Assembly: GCA_029932895.1 (NCBI GenBank)
Contig: JAOZPF010000038.1
Coordinates: 1-14,585, forward strand
Source of the DNA: Anaerolineae bacterium
Lineage (GTDB): Bacteria; Chloroflexota; Anaerolineae; B4-G1; DUEL01
Reading direction: 5' to 3'
DNA length: 14,585 nucleotides
Under the pieces are notes generated by a model, which was not told the origin of the DNA, searched no databases, and saw only the letters and a program-made list of their open reading frames with translations. Position numbers and translations under genes: made by a program. Of this stretch, positions 8,129 through 14,585 are shown in pieces; the stretch's first letter is position 1, and each line of letters starts with the position of its first letter.

Positions 8129-9964
8129 ATGGGCTTCCTGACGCCGCTGGCACTCCTCCTCGCCGCCCTGGCTATCCCCATTCTCCTGCTCTATATGCTC
8201 AAGCTGCAGCGGCGGGAGGTGCTGGTCTCCAGCACACTCCTCTGGCAACGGTTGCTGCGCGACCGGGAGGCGAACAGTCCCTGGCAGCGGCTCCGCCGCA
8301 ATCTGCTGATGCTGCTGCAACTGCTCGCCCTGGCCCTGCTGACTCTGGCCCTGGCCCGCCCTTTTCTTCCCAGCCCAGCCATCGCCAGCGGCAGCGCCGT
8401 CATCCTGCTCGACACCTCCGCCAGCATGCAGGCCACCGATGTGGTCCCCACCCGCTTTGAGGCTGCGCGGCGCGCGGCGCGCCGCGCGCGGGCTGGGCTG
8501 GGGCCGGGCGATACAGCCACCATCATCGCCGTCGGGCCGCAGCCATCACTGCTGACCACAGCCACGGGGGACCGGGCCACTCTGTACCGCGCCCTGGAGA
8601 GAGCCACGCCCAGCGACGGCCCCGCCGACTGGGAGACCGCCTTCGCTCTGGCCGCCGCCTCTGTGACAGGCGCAGAGAACCCCCAAACTATCATCATCTC
8701 CGATGGAGCGGTGCCCGAAGCACTCCCTCCCCTGCCCGGAGTGGTCCATTTCGTACAGGTGGGTCAGCGCAGCGCTAACCTGGCAATCGTCGCCCTGGCG
8801 ATGCGGGAGAGCAGCAGCGGCCCGCAGGCTTTCCTGCGCGTGACCAACTCGGGCGACGACCTCGCCGAGCTCGACGTGGAACTGCGCGCCGACACGGCCC
8901 TCTTTGACGTCCGTCACCTCACCATCTCCCCTCACTCCAGCGCTGGCCTCACCATCAGCGACCTGCCCTACGACCTGGCGCTGCTGGAGGCCCACCTCTC
9001 CACCACCGACCCCCTCCCCCTCGACGACACCGCCTGGGCCACCCGCAGCCCAGCGGCTACCCGGCACGTGCTCTTGGTCACACCGGGCAATCTCTTCTTG
9101 GAGCGGGCGCTGGAGAGCCTGCCGGGCACCGAACTGACCCGCCTCGCCCCCGACCAACCCCTGCCCGCCACCCCCTACGACCTACTCGTCTACGACGGAG
9201 CGGTCACGACCACACTGCCCACGGGAAGTCTGTGGCTGATCGGCCCCTATGGGGACGCGGGCAACGTGTTCACCAACACGACAATCGTCCGCACCGCCGC
9301 CAACGACCCGCTCCTCCGCTATGTGGACCTGGACAATGTCCATGTGCGCCAGGCCTGGCGCGTAGAGCCGCTGCCTGGTGCGCGCATACTGGTGGAAGCA
9401 GAGGGCGGGCCACTCCTGTTCGTCACCGAGCGACCAGAGGGAAGATTGGCCGTGCTCTCTTTCGACCTCCACGACTCCGACCTGCCATTGCAGGTCGCTT
9501 TCCCCCTTCTCGTCGCCAACCTGACCGGCTGGCTTCTGCCACCGAGTGGAATCGGCGCTTCGACGTCGGTGCAGCCCGGCAGCAGCGTCCCCATCCAGCC
9601 GCTCCCCACAGCAGAAAAGGTCACCATCACCAAACCGGACTCCACCGTCACCACTCTCTCCTCCCCTTCACCCGTCCTCGTCGCCGACCGGGTAGGGGTC
9701 TACCAGATCGCCCAACTCGGCCCCGACGGCGAGCTTTTGCGGGCCGACCTCCTCGCCGTCAATCTGTTCGACGCGGCGGAATCGGACATCGCGCCACGGC
9801 AGTCGATCCGTGTCGGGCAGGTCGAGGTGACTATCGCCACACAGGGGGAGGAGGGACAGCGCGAGCTTTGGCCGTGGCTGGCGGGAATGGCGCTGGCGGT
9901 GCTGGGGGTGGAGTGGTGGGTGTTCCACCAGGGAGAATGGCGGAGGAATCGCGATGGCCTTTAG
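8129..9964 (+). CDS. BatA-like membrane VWA protein with GATase-like domain
   Basis: A 611-residue membrane protein containing no cysteine. The N-terminus matches the BatA/aerotolerance-type region: TM1 (about 5-24), a basic cytosolic loop (LKLQRREVLVSST...RLRRN) and TM2 (about 57-77). A VWA domain follows, with D95-x-S97-x-S99 (LLDTSAS) and D192 (IIISDG), but Ala/Asp stands where the MIDAS Thr is expected (GPADWE, 164-169). Then come a beta-sandwich (about 218-300), a class I glutamine-amidotransferase-like fold lacking a catalytic Cys (about 311-470), a short beta region and a C-terminal TM (about 583-600). The basic loop implies the domains between TM2 and the last TM are outside the membrane. 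It starts 7 nt after the DUF58 stop, the only gap in the operon. It is probably a partner of the next VWA protein. Confidence 0.88.
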   Translation: MGFLTPLALLLAALAIPILLLYMLKLQRREVLVSSTLLWQRLLRDREANSPWQRLRRNLLMLLQLLALALLTLALARPFLPSPAIASGSAVILLDTSASMQATDVVPTRFEAARRAARRARAGLGPGDTATIIAVGPQPSLLTTATGDRATLYRALERATPSDGPADWETAFALAAASVTGAENPQTIIISDGAVPEALPPLPGVVHFVQVGQRSANLAIVALAMRESSSGPQAFLRVTNSGDDLAELDVELRADTALFDVRHLTISPHSSAGLTISDLPYDLALLEAHLSTTDPLPLDDTAWATRSPAATRHVLLVTPGNLFLERALESLPGTELTRLAPDQPLPATPYDLLVYDGAVTTTLPTGSLWLIGPYGDAGNVFTNTTIVRTAANDPLLRYVDLDNVHVRQAWRVEPLPGARILVEAEGGPLLFVTERPEGRLAVLSFDLHDSDLPLQVAFPLLVANLTGWLLPPSGIGASTSVQPGSSVPIQPLPTAEKVTITKPDSTVTTLSSPSPVLVADRVGVYQIAQLGPDGELLRADLLAVNLFDAAESDIAPRQSIRVGQVEVTIATQGEEGQRELWPWLAGMALAVLGVEWWVFHQGEWRRNRDGL

Positions 9965-12764
9965 GCAACCGTTCCTCCTGTTGCTACTACCGTTGCTGGC
10001 CTATTTCGCCTTCCTGGGCCGACCCGCGGGCCGGACTGGACGCGGGCGGGCCTGGGCAGCGCTGGTGCTGCGTTGCCTGATTGTGGCGCTCATCATCTTT
10101 GGCTTGGCGGGGGCCCAATCCCTCCACGGCGGCGATGAACTGGCCGTTGTCTTTCTGCTGGACGCATCCGACAGCATCCCCGCCACAGAGCGGGAGCGCG
10201 GCTTGGACTTTGTCCAGGCTGCGCTGGCAGCAATGGACCCCGACGACCAGGCCGCCCTCGTCCTCTTTGGAGCCGATGCGCTGGTAGAGCGGCCCATGCG
10301 GGCCGACAGCCACCTGGGCCCGGTGGCCTCGATCCCCCGCACGGACCAGACCGACCTAGAGGGGGCAATTCGGCTGGGGGCTGCCCTCTTCCCCGCCGGC
10401 GCCGCCCGGCGGATGGTGCTCCTCTCCGACGGCCGCCCCACCAGCGGCGACGCCGAGGCCGCCGTGCGGCTGGCCCGCGCCCAGAACGTCCAACTGGACA
10501 CGGTGAGCCTGGGCGCGCTGCCAGAGGTCGAGGTCTGGCTGACCGACATTGATCTCCCCACCCGCCTCCACCAGGGAGAAGAGTTCACCCTGGTCGCCAA
10601 CGCCGAGAGCAGCGCGCCGGTGCTGGCGACGCTGACCGTCCTCGCCGGGGAGCAAGTGGTGGCCCAACAGCCCGTGCGGTTGAACCCCGGCCGCAACCGC
10701 TTCGCCATGCCACTGACCGCCGACCAACCTGGCTTTGCCACCTATCGCGTCGTCCTCTCGCCCGCCGCCGACACCTACCCTCAGAACAACTCCCTCTCTG
10801 GCTTTACCCTGGTCGAAGGACCGCCCCGCATTCTGCTCGTCGCCGCCGACGAGGAGGAGGCCGCTCCCCTGCGCGAGGCCCTCCTCGCCGCCGGGTTCGA
10901 CCTACGAGACTCATCTCCCAGCGGGCTGGGGTCCGACCCCGCCACACTGGCTGAATACGGGGCTATCATTCTGGCGAACACCCCCGCCCAGTCCCTCTCC
11001 CCCCGCGCGATGGCGGCGCTCCAGTCCTACGTGCGCGACCTGGGTGGCGGCCTGGTCGCCGTAGGCGGGCCAGATGCCTATGGAGTCGGCGGTTGGTACG
11101 ACACACCGCTGGAGGAAACCCTGCCGGTGGCAATGACCATCGACGACCCCGAGCGATTTCCTCCGCTGTCAGTCGTGGTCGTCATCGACAAGTCGGGCAG
11201 CATGTCGGTCCAGGAGAACGGCGTGCAAAAGATCCGCCTGGCGGGGGAGGCTGCAGCCCGCGTCGCCGAGCTGATCAACGACCTGGACGAGATCACCATC
11301 ATCGCTTTTGACGACCGCCCAGCCGACGTCATCGGCCCCCTGCCGGGCAGTCAGCGGGAGAGCGCGATCGACCAAGTGACCAGGCTCCAGGCTGGCGGCG
11401 GCGGTATCTACGTCCGCGAATCTCTCCAGGCTGCCCTCGGCTATCTCGCCAACTCGACTAACCCGGTGCGCCACATCATCCTCCTGGCAGATGGCTCCGA
11501 TTCGGAGCACCAGGAGGGCGTGCCGGCGCTGGTAGAAGAGGAGATCGCCGGGCAGAACATCACCCTCAGCACCGTCGCCATCGGCGCAGGGCCGGACCTC
11601 CGTTTCTTGGAAGAGATCGCTACACTGGGCGGAGGACGATACTACTTTACCGACCAGGCCGCCAACCTGCCGACTATCTTTGCCCAGGACACTCAACTGG
11701 CGATGCGCTCCTACATCGTCGAGGAGCCCTTCTTCCCCCGCCAGACCAGTACCAGCCCGATACTCACCGACATCGCGGCCGCGCCACAGTTGGCCGGCTA
11801 TGTGGCTACCAGCCCCAAGCCCGCCGCCCAGGTAATCCTGGCGACCCACCAGGACGACCCCCTCCTCGCCGTCTGGCAGTATGGCCTGGGCCGCGCCGTG
11901 GCCTGGACCTCGGACGCCACTGGTCGCTGGGCGCAGCAGTGGGTGGGATGGGAAGAGTTCCCCCGCTTCTGGGCTCAGACGGTGCGCTGGACTATCGCCC
12001 GGCAGACCCCAAGTCCGGTCGAGATGGAGGTGAGCCGGCAGGGAGAGATGGCCCGCATCACGTTGGACGCACTGGACAGCAGCGGCGACTTTCTCAATGG
12101 CCTGGAGGCCACCGTCAGCTCGGTGGGGCCGGACGGGCAGACGGAGGTCGTCCCGTTGGCCCAGACCGGTCCCGGGCAGTACGAGGGGACGTTCAGGCCC
12201 CGCGCGGAGGGGGTCTACGTTCAACGTCTGGTCGGTCTGCTGGAAGGGCAGGAGGTGGTCGCTCTGACGACGGGGTGGGTGCTGGACTATGCGCCCGAAT
12301 ACGGCGCGCTGGAGGCCGACCCCGCTGCTCTCGCCCATTTGGCCGAGCTGGGCGGTGGTCACTCTCTCACCAATCCAGCGGACGTTTTCGCCCACACCCT
12401 GCACGGAGAGGGAGTAGCCCGCGACCTGTGGCCTTACCTGCTGGCCCTGGCAACGCTCCTGCTGCCTCTTGACGTGGGCGTACGGCGGCTGGCGCTAGGA
12501 CGGCGCGACATGGTGCGGACCTGGGAGCGAGTGAAGGCGCGATTAGGCCATCGGCGGTCCCCTCCTGCCGAACCCCCATCGCCGGTGGACCGCCTTTTTC
12601 GGGCCAAGGAGCGGGCCGGGCAGCAGCGCCGCCCCGCCGCCGGTCCGCCGGTCCCCCCTCCCCCGCCGTCCCCCACCCCTTCACCCCCAGCCCCTCCCAC
12701 CGAGCCACCTCCGTCGGAGGAGGGCACGTTGGCCGAACGGCTGTTGCGGCGCAGACGCCGGTAA
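9954..12764 (+). CDS. Large membrane protein with two VWA domains, one nested in a GATase-like fold
   Basis: 936 residues. The ATG at 9954 overlaps the upstream gene by 11 nt and has GGAGG at 9942-9946. Order: TM1 (about 6-22), basic loop, TM2 (about 36-55); VWA1 (62-188) with a full MIDAS (D70, S72, S74, T133, D159); beta-sandwich (190-285); GATase-like part 1 (291-396, ending in GGGLVAVGGPDAYGVGGW); VWA2 (404-577) with D412, S414, S416 and D513 but GGGGI (481-485) where the MIDAS Thr is usual; GATase-like part 2 (about 590-665); a beta domain (688-765); TM3 (about 824-842); and a basic, Pro-rich cytosolic tail (850-936) ending in five Arg. The sole Cys is C41 in TM2, so the GATase-like fold cannot be a working amidotransferase. 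Related about 900-residue proteins close MoxR operons in several phyla. The likely role is an envelope-exposed, metal-dependent protein-binding subunit. Confidence 0.88.
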   Translation: MAFRQPFLLLLLPLLAYFAFLGRPAGRTGRGRAWAALVLRCLIVALIIFGLAGAQSLHGGDELAVVFLLDASDSIPATERERGLDFVQAALAAMDPDDQAALVLFGADALVERPMRADSHLGPVASIPRTDQTDLEGAIRLGAALFPAGAARRMVLLSDGRPTSGDAEAAVRLARAQNVQLDTVSLGALPEVEVWLTDIDLPTRLHQGEEFTLVANAESSAPVLATLTVLAGEQVVAQQPVRLNPGRNRFAMPLTADQPGFATYRVVLSPAADTYPQNNSLSGFTLVEGPPRILLVAADEEEAAPLREALLAAGFDLRDSSPSGLGSDPATLAEYGAIILANTPAQSLSPRAMAALQSYVRDLGGGLVAVGGPDAYGVGGWYDTPLEETLPVAMTIDDPERFPPLSVVVVIDKSGSMSVQENGVQKIRLAGEAAARVAELINDLDEITIIAFDDRPADVIGPLPGSQRESAIDQVTRLQAGGGGIYVRESLQAALGYLANSTNPVRHIILLADGSDSEHQEGVPALVEEEIAGQNITLSTVAIGAGPDLRFLEEIATLGGGRYYFTDQAANLPTIFAQDTQLAMRSYIVEEPFFPRQTSTSPILTDIAAAPQLAGYVATSPKPAAQVILATHQDDPLLAVWQYGLGRAVAWTSDATGRWAQQWVGWEEFPRFWAQTVRWTIARQTPSPVEMEVSRQGEMARITLDALDSSGDFLNGLEATVSSVGPDGQTEVVPLAQTGPGQYEGTFRPRAEGVYVQRLVGLLEGQEVVALTTGWVLDYAPEYGALEADPAALAHLAELGGGHSLTNPADVFAHTLHGEGVARDLWPYLLALATLLLPLDVGVRRLALGRRDMVRTWERVKARLGHRRSPPAEPPSPVDRLFRAKERAGQQRRPAAGPPVPPPPPSPTPSPPAPPTEPPPSEEGTLAERLLRRRRR
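12653..12698 (-). other. Potential G-quadruplex / i-motif tract in the Pro-rich tail coding region
   Basis: The + strand has successive C-runs of 6, 5, 5, 4, 5, 4 and 3 separated by 1-5 bases, so the - strand (the template for this gene) has at least four G-runs of four or more with short loops. This meets the usual quadruplex pattern. It is explained in part by Pro codons (CCN), so a DNA-level role is only a possibility. Confidence 0.55.
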
Positions 12765-12800
12765 GAAAGCGGAGAACACTGGCCCATCACGCCGTTTTCT
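12764..12800 (+). terminator. Candidate stem-loop terminator after the VWA operon
   Basis: Bases 12764-12772 (AGAAAGCGG) can pair with 12792-12800 (CCGTTTTCT) as a 9-bp stem with one G-U pair and a 19-nt loop. It begins on the last base of the VWA gene's stop codon. The T-rich part lies within the 3' arm rather than after it and the loop is long, so it is weaker than a textbook intrinsic terminator. It also overlaps the -35 region of the next promoter. Confidence 0.35.
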
Positions 12801-12808
12801 GGTAGAAT
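12779..12808 (+). promoter_or_regulatory. Candidate extended -10 promoter for the pseudouridine synthase-cmk operon
   Basis: TAGAAT at 12803-12808 matches the sigma-70 -10 consensus in five of six positions and is preceded by TG at 12800-12801 (TGGTAGAAT), an extended -10 element. The best -35 match, CTGGCC at 12779-12784 with 18-bp spacing, is weak, as is common for extended -10 promoters. Transcription would start near 12815, leaving a leader of about 43 nt. It is the only clear non-coding gap in the window, which supports a promoter here. Confidence 0.55.
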
Positions 12809-12857
12809 ACCGGTCGCCGGCAAATAACCGGGCCCTTCCTCCCGCAAAAGATATGCT

Positions 12858-13589
12858 ATGACAGAACGCCTGCAGAAAACATTGGCCCGCGCCGGGCTAG
12901 GCTCCCGCCGCGCCTGCGAGGAATTGATCCGCCAGGGGCGGGTAACCGTCAACGGGCAGATCGCCCAACTGGGACAAAAAGCCGACCCGCAGCGCGACAA
13001 CATCGAGGTGGACGGCCGGCCGGTGCGGACACCCAGCAAGCTGACCTACGTTGCGCTCCACAAACCGCGCGGCGTCCTCTCCGACGAGGGAGATGGCACG
13101 GGGCGGCTGCCTACAGTGCGGGACCTGGTCCCGCTGCCAGGCCACCTCTTCCCGGTGGGGCGGTTGGACCTGCGCAGCGAGGGGCTGGTCTTGCTCACCG
13201 ACGACGGCGAGCTGGCCCACCGGCTGACGCACCCCCGCTACGAGCACGAAAAAGAGTACCACGTCCTGGTGGAGGGCCGCCCCGGCGACCAGGTGCTGGC
13301 ACGGTGGCGCAAGGGCGTCTTTCTCGATGGGCGACGGACCGCGTCCGCGCGGGTCGAGCGAATGAGGGAGGAAAAGGGCAACACCTGGCTGCGCGTCGTC
13401 CTGCGCGAGGGACGTAAACGACAGATACGCCGCGTCGGTGCGATGCTCGGTCACCCGGTCCACCGCCTCATCCGCGTCCGCATTGGCCCGCTGCGACTGG
13501 GGAATCTCAAGCCCGGCGAGTGGCGTCAACTGACCAAGAACGAGATAAAGGCCCTGAAGCGCACCACCCGAGAGGAGAAGACTCGTTGA
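12858..13589 (+). CDS. rluB: RsuA/RluB-family rRNA pseudouridine synthase
   Basis: A 243-residue enzyme that converts a specific uridine in ribosomal RNA to pseudouridine. An S4 RNA-binding domain occupies residues 2-50 (RLQKTLARAGLGSRRACEE...GRVTVNG). The catalytic domain carries HKPRGV (68-73), the active-site motif GRLDLRSEGLVLLTDDG (101-117) with catalytic D104, the EKEYHV stretch and the C-terminal EGRKRQIRR motif (184-192). Length and motifs fit the RluB/RsuA/RluE/RluF branch. RluB (23S rRNA) is the usual annotation in this context, but the exact target site is not provable here. The ATG at 12858 has only a poor ribosome site (AAAAG). It is the first gene of the second operon and overlaps cmk by 4 nt. 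Confidence 0.93.
   Translation: MTERLQKTLARAGLGSRRACEELIRQGRVTVNGQIAQLGQKADPQRDNIEVDGRPVRTPSKLTYVALHKPRGVLSDEGDGTGRLPTVRDLVPLPGHLFPVGRLDLRSEGLVLLTDDGELAHRLTHPRYEHEKEYHVLVEGRPGDQVLARWRKGVFLDGRRTASARVERMREEKGNTWLRVVLREGRKRQIRRVGAMLGHPVHRLIRVRIGPLRLGNLKPGEWRQLTKNEIKALKRTTREEKTR
13573..13577 (+). promoter_or_regulatory. Ribosome binding site fixing the TTG start of cmk
   Basis: AGGAG at 13573-13577 lies 8 nt before the TTG at 13586, ideal spacing, and inside the end of the pseudouridine synthase gene. This favours TTG over the ATG at 13520, which would add 22 residues without family similarity. Confidence 0.75.
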
Positions 13590-14263
13590 AACCCTCAACC
13601 ATCACCATCGACGGCCCGGCCGCCTCCGGCAAAAGCACCATCGGCGAACTGCTCGCCCAGGAAATGGGCTATCTCTACTTTGACACCGGTGTGATGTACC
13701 GCGCCGTAACCTGGATCGCCCTGAAGCGGGGGGTGCCGATCGAGGATGAGGCGGCGGTCACGGCCCTGGCCCATCGCCTGCACATAGATGTCACCACCCC
13801 CACGGTGGAGGACGGGCGGCAGTACACCGTGCTGGCGGACGGAGAGGACGTCACCTGGAGCATCCGCCGCCCCGAGGTGGACGCCAACGTCTCCCCGGTA
13901 TCAACCTACGGGGGCGTGCGCGAGGTGATGGTGCGCCAACAACGGAGGGTGGCAGCAGGAGGGCGGATCGTGATGGTGGGCCGGGACATCGGCTCGGTGG
14001 TGCTGCCGGACGCCGATCTAAAGCTCTACCTGGACGCCACGGTGGAGGAACGAGCCAAGAGGCGCTGGCGCGAGCTGCGGCAAAGGGGCCGACCAGCGGC
14101 CTACGAGGAGGTGCTGGCTATGATGCGCCGCCGCGACGACATCGACAGCCACCGTGCCATCGCCCCTCTTCGCGTCCCCACGGGGGCCGTGGTGGTCGAC
14201 ACCACCGGCCTGACCGTCGCTCAGGTCCTATCCCGGGTGCGGGAGCTGGCAGAGAAAGAGTGA
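13586..14263 (+). CDS. cmk: Cytidylate kinase
   Basis: A 225-residue cytosolic kinase that phosphorylates CMP and dCMP with ATP for nucleotide supply. The P-loop is GPAASGKST (10-18), the substrate-binding FDTGVMYRA stretch covers 32-40, and the CMK signature VGRDIGSVVLPDADLKLYL covers 131-149. The Lid region has ERAKRRWREL (155-164) and the RRDDIDSHRAIAPL segment (182-195) is typical. The start is TTG at 13586, in a TTGA overlap with the previous stop. It begins the family-like sequence MKPSTITIDGP and gives the normal length. The next gene follows after 2 nt. Pairing of an RluB-type enzyme with cmk is common in bacteria. Confidence 0.97.
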   Translation: MKPSTITIDGPAASGKSTIGELLAQEMGYLYFDTGVMYRAVTWIALKRGVPIEDEAAVTALAHRLHIDVTTPTVEDGRQYTVLADGEDVTWSIRRPEVDANVSPVSTYGGVREVMVRQQRRVAAGGRIVMVGRDIGSVVLPDADLKLYLDATVEERAKRRWRELRQRGRPAAYEEVLAMMRRRDDIDSHRAIAPLRVPTGAVVVDTTGLTVAQVLSRVRELAEKE

Positions 14264-14265
14264 CA

Positions 14266-14585
14266 ATGGCTGGCGGACTGATCGCTTATGTTATCCCCGG
14301 CAGCCTGGGCGGGCGGGTGGGCCTGCAGGCCGGGGATGAACTCGTCGCCATCAATGACCAGCCCCTGCGGGACGTCATCGACGTGCGGTTCTATGCTGCG
14401 GAGGAGCGGCTGACGCTGCGTGTCCGCCGCGGCGGGCAGGAGAGAACACTGCAAGCGCGCCGTCGCTACGACGAGGTGTTGGGCCTCGAATTCGTCCACC
14501 CTACCTTTGATACCCCCATCCGCCGCTGCAACAACCACTGCGAGTTCTGTTTTGTCGCCCAGATGGGACCGGGACTGCGGCGCAC
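14266..14585 (+). CDS. PDZ / radical-SAM-like DUF512 protein (3' truncated)
   Basis: Only the first 106 residues are present; the frame is open to the window end. Residues about 4-45 form a PDZ-like domain (VIPGSLGGRVGLQAGDELVAIN...). Next comes a linker with a Gly-Leu-Glu-Phe strand (72-75), then the Cys motif C88-x3-C92-x2-C95 within CNNHCEFCFV, the 4Fe-4S cluster motif of radical SAM enzymes. PDZ followed by CxxxCxxCF near residue 90 is characteristic of the DUF512 family (usually about 430-450 residues), whose function is not established. ATG at 14266, 2 nt after the cmk stop, so probably co-transcribed. After CFV the sequence reads AQMGPGLRR, where Asp-Gln is more usual in my recollection of the family. 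Confidence 0.85.
   Translation, partial: MAGGLIAYVIPGSLGGRVGLQAGDELVAINDQPLRDVIDVRFYAAEERLTLRVRRGGQERTLQARRRYDEVLGLEFVHPTFDTPIRRCNNHCEFCFVAQMGPGLRR

Noticed and set aside
12708..12720. Short CCTCCG/CGGAGG hairpin as the operon terminator
   Set aside because: It is inside the coding sequence, has almost no loop and no following T-run; the stem at 12764-12800 is better placed.

Overview
The window is GC-rich, almost fully coding, and every gene lies on the + strand. The mixture of families points to a free-living bacterium, most likely Chloroflexota (Anaerolineae/Caldilineae-like). Those families are an ABC-2 exporter joined to a MoxR/DUF58/VWA cluster, an M3B oligoendopeptidase, and a PDZ/DUF512 radical-SAM protein after cmk. 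The phylum is inferred from family content and remembered gene order, not from a marker gene.

Region 1 (1-12764) reads as one very compact operon of ten genes, the first entering from the left edge. Eight of its nine junctions are overlaps of 1, 4 or 11 nt and the ninth is a 7-nt gap. In order it encodes: the C-terminal end of a beta-rich protein; an ABC-2 type exporter ATPase; its membrane permease; a three-TM coiled-coil protein of unknown function with a Gln-rich heptad repeat; a HAD-family phosphatase or phosphomutase; an M3B oligoendopeptidase (PepF-like); a MoxR AAA+ ATPase; a soluble DUF58 protein; a BatA-like membrane VWA protein; and a 936-residue membrane protein with two VWA domains, the second nested inside a non-catalytic glutamine-amidotransferase-like fold. 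MoxR plus DUF58 plus membrane VWA proteins is a recurrent module in which the ATPase is thought to act as a chaperone or activator for VWA-bearing client complexes. Predicted topology puts the VWA domains of the last two proteins, and the coiled coil and Gln-rich linker of the unknown protein, outside the membrane. The ATPase, DUF58, peptidase and HAD proteins are cytosolic. The operon therefore looks like an envelope assembly, secretion or surveillance machine of unknown substrate. It is the best candidate here for an undescribed system.

Region 2 (12765-12857) is a 93-nt intergenic gap. It holds a candidate stem-loop terminator directly after the operon and an extended -10 promoter for the next unit.

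Region 3 (12858-14585) is a second, housekeeping operon: an RsuA/RluB-family pseudouridine synthase, cytidylate kinase starting at TTG inside the previous stop, and the first 106 residues of a PDZ/radical-SAM DUF512 protein cut by the right edge.

No tRNA, rRNA, CRISPR array, insertion sequence or phage gene was seen, and no gene-free stretch exceeds 93 bases.
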